Shown piece by piece: positions 15,303 to 18,591 of a stretch of 18,591 nt of DNA. The stretch is from contig CABQIF010000031.1 in assembly GCA_902464115.1 (NCBI GenBank), forward strand, positions 1-18,591, read 5' to 3'. The DNA is from an uncultured Ruminococcus sp. GTDB lineage: Bacteria > Bacillota > Clostridia > Oscillospirales > Ruminococcaceae. A program made the position numbers and the translations under genes. The notes below the pieces were generated by a model. It made no database searches and was not told where the DNA came from. It was given only the letters and a program-made list of their open reading frames with translations. The first letter of the stretch is position 1. Every line of letters starts with the position of its first letter.

Positions 15303-15342
15303 CAAGCGGCTACGCCGTGCCTGCCTTTTGCCTCTGGTTCAG

Positions 15343-15358
15343 AATCTATGAATAGATT
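15343..15358. repeat. Palindrome AATCTAT-GA-ATAGATT at the IS110 downstream edge
   Basis: Perfect 7-bp arms surround two bases, 7 bases beyond the IS110 transposase stop codon. Ten of its bases, ATGAATAGAT (15348-15357), recur exactly in the apical loop of the large hairpin at 15236-15245. Confidence 0.5.
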
Positions 15359-15365
15359 TGCTGTG

Positions 15366-16568
15366 TTACGTAATTTGTTCCATCACTTTTTTTACCTTTG
15401 CATAATAAATACGCAGAAACTTCGCTGATCCTGCAGCCATGTAAGAGTAATAATTCTTTCCTTCAGAACGTTTTTTATCAAGAAATTGATAAACAGCATT
15501 ATCTGGCTGATTTTGCATATGTGCCACCATCACCAGAAACAAAGTTCGTCGAAGATATGCAGAACCTTTCTTCGTCATCGGGTTCGATTTTGATTCATGG
15601 GTACCTGACTGATCCGATTCAGAATCATAACCGAAATATGCAGTGACCGCCCTTCGGTTTTGAAAACGGCGTACATCACCGACCTCTGCCATCATCTGAA
15701 CGGCAAGTGTGCTGCCGAGACCATACATTTCGATTACTGTATCGTATTCAGGCAAAGTCTGTGCAATCGCGGTCATTTTTGTGCGGATATTCTGCATATG
15801 TTCAAGGAGTTGATTGACCATTTTCGCCTGTTCTTTTACCAGAAATCGCATTTTCTCATCGTTCTGCACAGCACAAACACATTCCCTTGCAAACTGGTGA
15901 AGTTCTTCCGCCTTTGATTCACAGAACCGATACTTTGCCGTTTTACACCAGTTTTTGTATTTGAGGCGGAATTCATTCAGGCTGACTTTTGCGACCATAT
16001 CTGCATGCGGAAAACGAACAAGAAAATCAATCCATTTTTCATGTCCATCACTGTTGCGTATGTGAGAAGTAAACATTTTATTGATCTCCGGAAACACAAG
16101 TTCTAAATAGCTGATCAGCAAATTCTTGTGCATCGTAAGTGTCTTTTCTGCCAGACTATACTGACGATTCAGGATTTTAAGTGCACTGCGTTCATCATTT
16201 TCTGGCGAATAATTGGGAAGCTGCACACGATAAGTCAGTGCATAGCGACAGATTTTTATCGCATCCTTTTTATCGGTTTTGGGTTTACACAATGTATTAT
16301 CGCCGAAATCACGAATTAATTTTGGGTTTACAACACTCACGCTGAGACCTTGTTCACAGAGAAAGTTGGCGATTGGTTTGTGATAGTTTCCGATCGCTTC
16401 CATGACAACACAAACGTCATCTTTACATTCTTTGATAAGCTTTGCTAATTCTGACAATGCACATCTTGTGTGCGGTGCATCATACGGCTTTTTAAGGACT
16501 TCTCCAGTATCACTGAGCAGTGCAACTGTGCTTTTTCCTTTAGATACATCAATGCCTACTGCGGTCAT
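15366..16568 (-). CDS. IS110-family transposase (DEDD / serine bridge recombinase)
   Basis: The protein has 400 residues and looks intact. The N-terminal RuvC-like domain shows the DEDD set: D7 in VGIDVSK, E57 in VVMEAIGNYH, and D99 and D102 in KTDKKDA. A coiled middle region follows. The C-terminal Transposase_20 domain (about 270-360) has IEMYGLGSTLAVQMMAEVGD, the candidate catalytic serine S321 in DQSGTH, and KKGSAYLRRTLF. AGGAGAATGAA precedes the ATG. Members of this family recombine DNA using an element-encoded bridge RNA. The non-coding stretch upstream is the natural place to look for it. Confidence 0.95.
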   Translation of the reverse strand: MTAVGIDVSKGKSTVALLSDTGEVLKKPYDAPHTRCALSELAKLIKECKDDVCVVMEAIGNYHKPIANFLCEQGLSVSVVNPKLIRDFGDNTLCKPKTDKKDAIKICRYALTYRVQLPNYSPENDERSALKILNRQYSLAEKTLTMHKNLLISYLELVFPEINKMFTSHIRNSDGHEKWIDFLVRFPHADMVAKVSLNEFRLKYKNWCKTAKYRFCESKAEELHQFARECVCAVQNDEKMRFLVKEQAKMVNQLLEHMQNIRTKMTAIAQTLPEYDTVIEMYGLGSTLAVQMMAEVGDVRRFQNRRAVTAYFGYDSESDQSGTHESKSNPMTKKGSAYLRRTLFLVMVAHMQNQPDNAVYQFLDKKRSEGKNYYSYMAAGSAKFLRIYYAKVKKVMEQIT

Positions 16569-16691
16569 TTCATTCTCCTATTCTTGCTTGTTTTTCTGCA
16601 TTTCGGATGTCATACTTCACTTGCTACAAATTCAATCAGTTTGGTGACACGTACACACAGCCTCCTGCGGAACAACCTGCAAAAACCGAAC

Positions 16692-16782
16692 GCTATAACA
16701 GAAGTATGGACGGCGGTCATAAGCTCGGGCTCATTTTCATGGCACTTGGTAATATACACCGTTCCGATACTTCTATTATAGC
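16692..16782 (-). ncRNA. Candidate IS110 bridge RNA hairpin upstream of the transposase
   Basis: GCTATAACAGAAGTAT (16692-16707) pairs with ATACTTCTATTATAGC (16767-16782). There are 15 Watson-Crick pairs and one position that is G-U in the minus-strand RNA, with a 59-base loop that contains further small complementary segments. The element lies 124 bases upstream of the transposase ATG, where IS110-subgroup elements such as IS621 carry their bridge RNA. The RNA may extend past this hairpin toward the transposase gene. The guide loops have not been identified. Confidence 0.45.
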
Positions 16783-16803
16783 CTAAGCAACAAGTACGAG
16801 CAA
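16775..16803 (-). promoter_or_regulatory. Promoter-like pair at the IS110 left end
   Basis: On the minus strand TATAAT (16775-16780) lies 17 bases after TTGCTC (16798-16803). The -10 is perfect and the -35 matches only TTG. Transcription would start near 16768, inside the hairpin's first arm, and run toward the transposase. In IS110 elements a promoter at the joined ends drives the bridge RNA, so the true -35 may be supplied on circularisation. Confidence 0.45.
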
Positions 16804-16873
16804 CCCCTCACTGGATGCGAAGTTTCACCCGCCTTATATATATTGTAACTGGTGCTATTCTTACCAATCTCTA

Positions 16874-17482
16874 TTAAAATTTAAAGGTATCCTTCAGTCC
16901 TAACCACTTTTGGTCCTTATCACTCAGATTCAGTGCAGTACCATCTTTCAGCGTGTAACCTTCTGCACTTGCGCTGCCCTTGTATTCGCCCTTCAGTTCC
17001 GGCCATTCAATGCCAATCTCCGGGTCGTTCCAAGCCATACCACCCTCATCGTTCGGATGCCAGAAGTCATTAACCTTATAGCAGAACTCTGCTTCATCGC
17101 TCAAAACAAGGAAACCGTGTGCAAATCCCTCCGGAATGAGGAACTGCTTTTTATTCTCAGCAGACAAAGTCACACCATACCACTTACCATAAGTTTCGGA
17201 ATCGCTTCTAAGATCAACAGCGACATCAAACACAGTTCCGCGCACGGCGCGTACCAGCTTGCACTGCGGATACTGCTTCTGGAAATGCAAACCGCGCAGC
17301 ACGCCCTTCGTGGACATGGACTGATTATCCTGTACAAAATGAATGTCTATGCCAGCTTCCTTCATATCTTTTTCGTTGTAGGTTTCCATAAAATAGCCAC
17401 GGGCATCACCGTGCACAGCAGGCTCAATCACACAAAGGCCCTCGATGCCACCTACATTTTTCTCAACTTTAATCTGTCCCAT
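16874..17482 (-). CDS. rfbC: dTDP-4-dehydrorhamnose 3,5-epimerase
   Basis: The 202-residue cupin-fold enzyme makes dTDP-4-dehydro-L-rhamnose from the 6-deoxy-D-xylo form, the third step of dTDP-L-rhamnose synthesis. Visible motifs are DARGYFMETY at 26-35, VLRGLHFQ with catalytic H66, GFAHGFLVLSDEAEFCYKVN with Y135, and GMAWNDPEIGIEWP. It is slightly longer than the common 180-190 residues. GAGGAG precedes the ATG, which lies 15 bases after the rfbD stop. It is the last gene of the rhamnose operon here. An IS110 element follows directly and no terminator is visible after it. Confidence 0.95.
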   Translation of the reverse strand: MGQIKVEKNVGGIEGLCVIEPAVHGDARGYFMETYNEKDMKEAGIDIHFVQDNQSMSTKGVLRGLHFQKQYPQCKLVRAVRGTVFDVAVDLRSDSETYGKWYGVTLSAENKKQFLIPEGFAHGFLVLSDEAEFCYKVNDFWHPNDEGGMAWNDPEIGIEWPELKGEYKGSASAEGYTLKDGTALNLSDKDQKWLGLKDTFKF

Positions 17483-17497
17483 CTTCTCTATCTCCTC

Positions 17498-18412
17498 TTA
17501 CTGCTCGATTTCTTTCAGGTAACGGCTCAGTGCATCCTGCCAAGTCGGAAGCGGAGTAAATCCTGCTTCCACCAGCTTGCTCTTATCTAAGCGGCTGTTG
17601 AACGGACGAGCCGCCTTGCTCAGACCGTACTCTGCCGTGGTCACCGGCAGGACTTCCGTCTTATATCCAGCCTGACGATAGATTTCTTTTGTGAAATCAT
17701 ACCAGCTGATATAGCCGCCCTCGTTGGTTGCATGATAATAGCCGTATTTCTCGGTTTCATTCATATCGACGAGCAGTCGAGCCAAATCATATGTATAGGT
17801 TGGTGTGCCGATCTGGTCATTGACCACACGGACAGTATCGTGCGCCTTGCCGACATTCAACATGGTCTTAATAAAGTTCTTACCATTCAAACCGAACACC
17901 CACGCAATGCGGACAATGAAATACTTCTCCAGCGTCTGGCTGACTGCCAACTCACCTTCCAGCTTCGTCTGACCATACACATTCAGCGGCTTGTAGTCCT
18001 TGCAGTCCGGCTGCCAAGGCTCTGTACCCTGACCGTCAAACACATAGTCCGTACTGATATAAGTCATCTTGCAGTTCAGTTTCTTGCAGACATCTGCAAT
18101 GTTCTGTGTTCCACCAGCGTTGATGGCACGGACTTTCGCTACTTTATCGTCATCCTCTGCCATATCCACAGCAGTCCATGCTGCACAGTGGATCATGGCA
18201 TCCGGGTTTGCTTCTGTAATTACTTTTTCAACGGCATCTTTATCAGTAATGTCCAGTGCTACATACGGTGCTTTTGTTACTGCGGAGCCGTCTGCCACAC
18301 CACTGTAATTTTCCTGAATATCAGAACCTACACCCTCATGACCACGCTTCAGCAGCTCGTTCATTACATCATGTCCCAGCTGACCGCCAACACCTGTTAC
18401 AAAAAACTTCAT
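17498..18412 (-). CDS. rfbD: dTDP-4-dehydrorhamnose reductase
   Basis: The 304-residue NAD(P)H-dependent enzyme makes dTDP-L-rhamnose in the final pathway step. The nucleotide-binding motif GVGGQLG is at 7-13, STDYVFDG at 121-128, and the catalytic Y147/K151 in VYGQTK. GAGGAGG precedes the ATG, 22 bases after the rfbB stop. The order rfbB-rfbD-rfbC with short spacers indicates a single operon for cell-wall or capsular rhamnose polysaccharide. Confidence 0.95.
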   Translation of the reverse strand: MKFFVTGVGGQLGHDVMNELLKRGHEGVGSDIQENYSGVADGSAVTKAPYVALDITDKDAVEKVITEANPDAMIHCAAWTAVDMAEDDDKVAKVRAINAGGTQNIADVCKKLNCKMTYISTDYVFDGQGTEPWQPDCKDYKPLNVYGQTKLEGELAVSQTLEKYFIVRIAWVFGLNGKNFIKTMLNVGKAHDTVRVVNDQIGTPTYTYDLARLLVDMNETEKYGYYHATNEGGYISWYDFTKEIYRQAGYKTEVLPVTTAEYGLSKAARPFNSRLDKSKLVEAGFTPLPTWQDALSRYLKEIEQ

Positions 18413-18434
18413 GTTCTTTCCTCCTCTGGCTTCT

Positions 18435-18591
18435 TAGCGGTTGCTGTACATTTTCTCATAGTAGTTCTGATACTCGTCGCTGATGATGGTCTCCCACCAC
18501 TCACGATTATCGAGATACCACTGGATGGTCTTTTTAATGCCGTCCTCAAACTTGGTCTCCGGCAACCAGCCCAGCTCATTGTGGATCTTGG
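18435..18591 (-). CDS. rfbB: dTDP-glucose 4,6-dehydratase, C-terminal part (5' end outside the window)
   Basis: The minus strand is open from the window edge to a TAA at 18435-18437. It encodes about 51 residues, including ELGWLPETKFEDGIKKTIQW and YLDNREWWETII, which is the characteristic C-terminus of RmlB/RfbB dehydratases. This enzyme makes dTDP-4-dehydro-6-deoxyglucose, the substrate that leads to RfbC and RfbD next in the operon. Confidence 0.9.

Larger units (their letters stand above)
15310..16860 (-). mobile_element. IS110-family insertion element (edges approximate)
   Basis: An intact IS110-type transposase is flanked on its 5' side by about 300 bases of structured non-coding DNA. 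It lies between rfbC and a block of degraded mobile DNA. IS110 elements lack conspicuous terminal repeats, so the exact ends cannot be read from one copy. The edges given are estimates: downstream end between 15303 and 15365, upstream end between about 16800 and 16873. Confidence 0.6.
16569..16873 (-). other. Non-coding stretch between rfbC and the IS110 transposase
   Basis: These 305 bases carry no gene. They contain the transposase ribosome binding site, the candidate bridge RNA hairpin (16692-16782), its promoter-like pair (16775-16803), and probably the left end of the IS110 element near rfbC. TTACCAA in the proposed RNA is complementary to TTGGTAA, which lies just beside the rfbC stop on the minus strand. 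Confidence 0.5.

Noticed and set aside
15080..15365. A CRISPR-like array or tandem repeat near the hairpin
   Set aside because: The repeats are inverted arms of a single structure, not regularly spaced direct repeats, and no cas gene is present.

Overview
The window looks like the chromosome of a low-to-mid GC Firmicute of the Ruminococcus / Oscillospiraceae type. The reasons are strong GGAGG-type ribosome binding sites, a YesM/YesN-type two-component system, a GPH-family sugar carrier, paired large serine recombinases with small SHOCT and HTH/zinc companions, and IS110 and IS630 transposases. The genus is inferred from gene content and style only; no marker gene is present.

Region 1 (1 to about 3.8 kb, plus strand) is the right-hand end of an integrated mobile element (prophage or integrative element) whose body lies left of the window. 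It holds the C-terminus of an unrecognised protein, a small HTH/zinc-cluster protein, a SHOCT-domain protein and two consecutive large serine recombinases. All are overlapping or closely packed. It ends in hairpins, including a perfect 15-bp inverted repeat at 3746-3791. The stretch 3792-4070 holds no gene I can support and probably contains the element/host junction.

Region 2 (4.1-14.3 kb, minus strand) is a galactose sensing and utilisation locus. In transcription order it reads: response regulator (REC + AraC HTH), histidine kinase (YesM-like), two membrane-anchored periplasmic-binding-protein-like proteins, a 150-bp gap with promoter/operator-like features, a GPH-type sugar symporter, galactokinase (galK), aldose 1-epimerase (galM) and UDP-glucose 4-epimerase (galE), closed by a strong terminator at 4071-4112. 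There is no ABC permease or ATPase, so the binding proteins are best read as extracellular sensors feeding the kinase, with uptake by the symporter. galT and any beta-galactosidase are absent from the window. A near-consensus promoter (TTGTCA-17-TATAAT) drives the regulator gene.

Region 3 (14.3-16.87 kb) is a junk-like junction of mobile DNA. It contains a terminator hairpin, the C-terminal half of an IS630-type transposase abutting the C-terminal half of a WYL-domain regulator on the other strand, a 123-nt nested hairpin, and an apparently intact IS110-family element. The IS110 transposase is preceded by a structured, promoter-bearing non-coding stretch that is a candidate bridge RNA.

Region 4 (16.87 kb to the end, minus strand) is the distal part of a dTDP-L-rhamnose operon, rfbB (partial) - rfbD - rfbC, for cell-surface polysaccharide. 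The IS110 element sits directly after rfbC.
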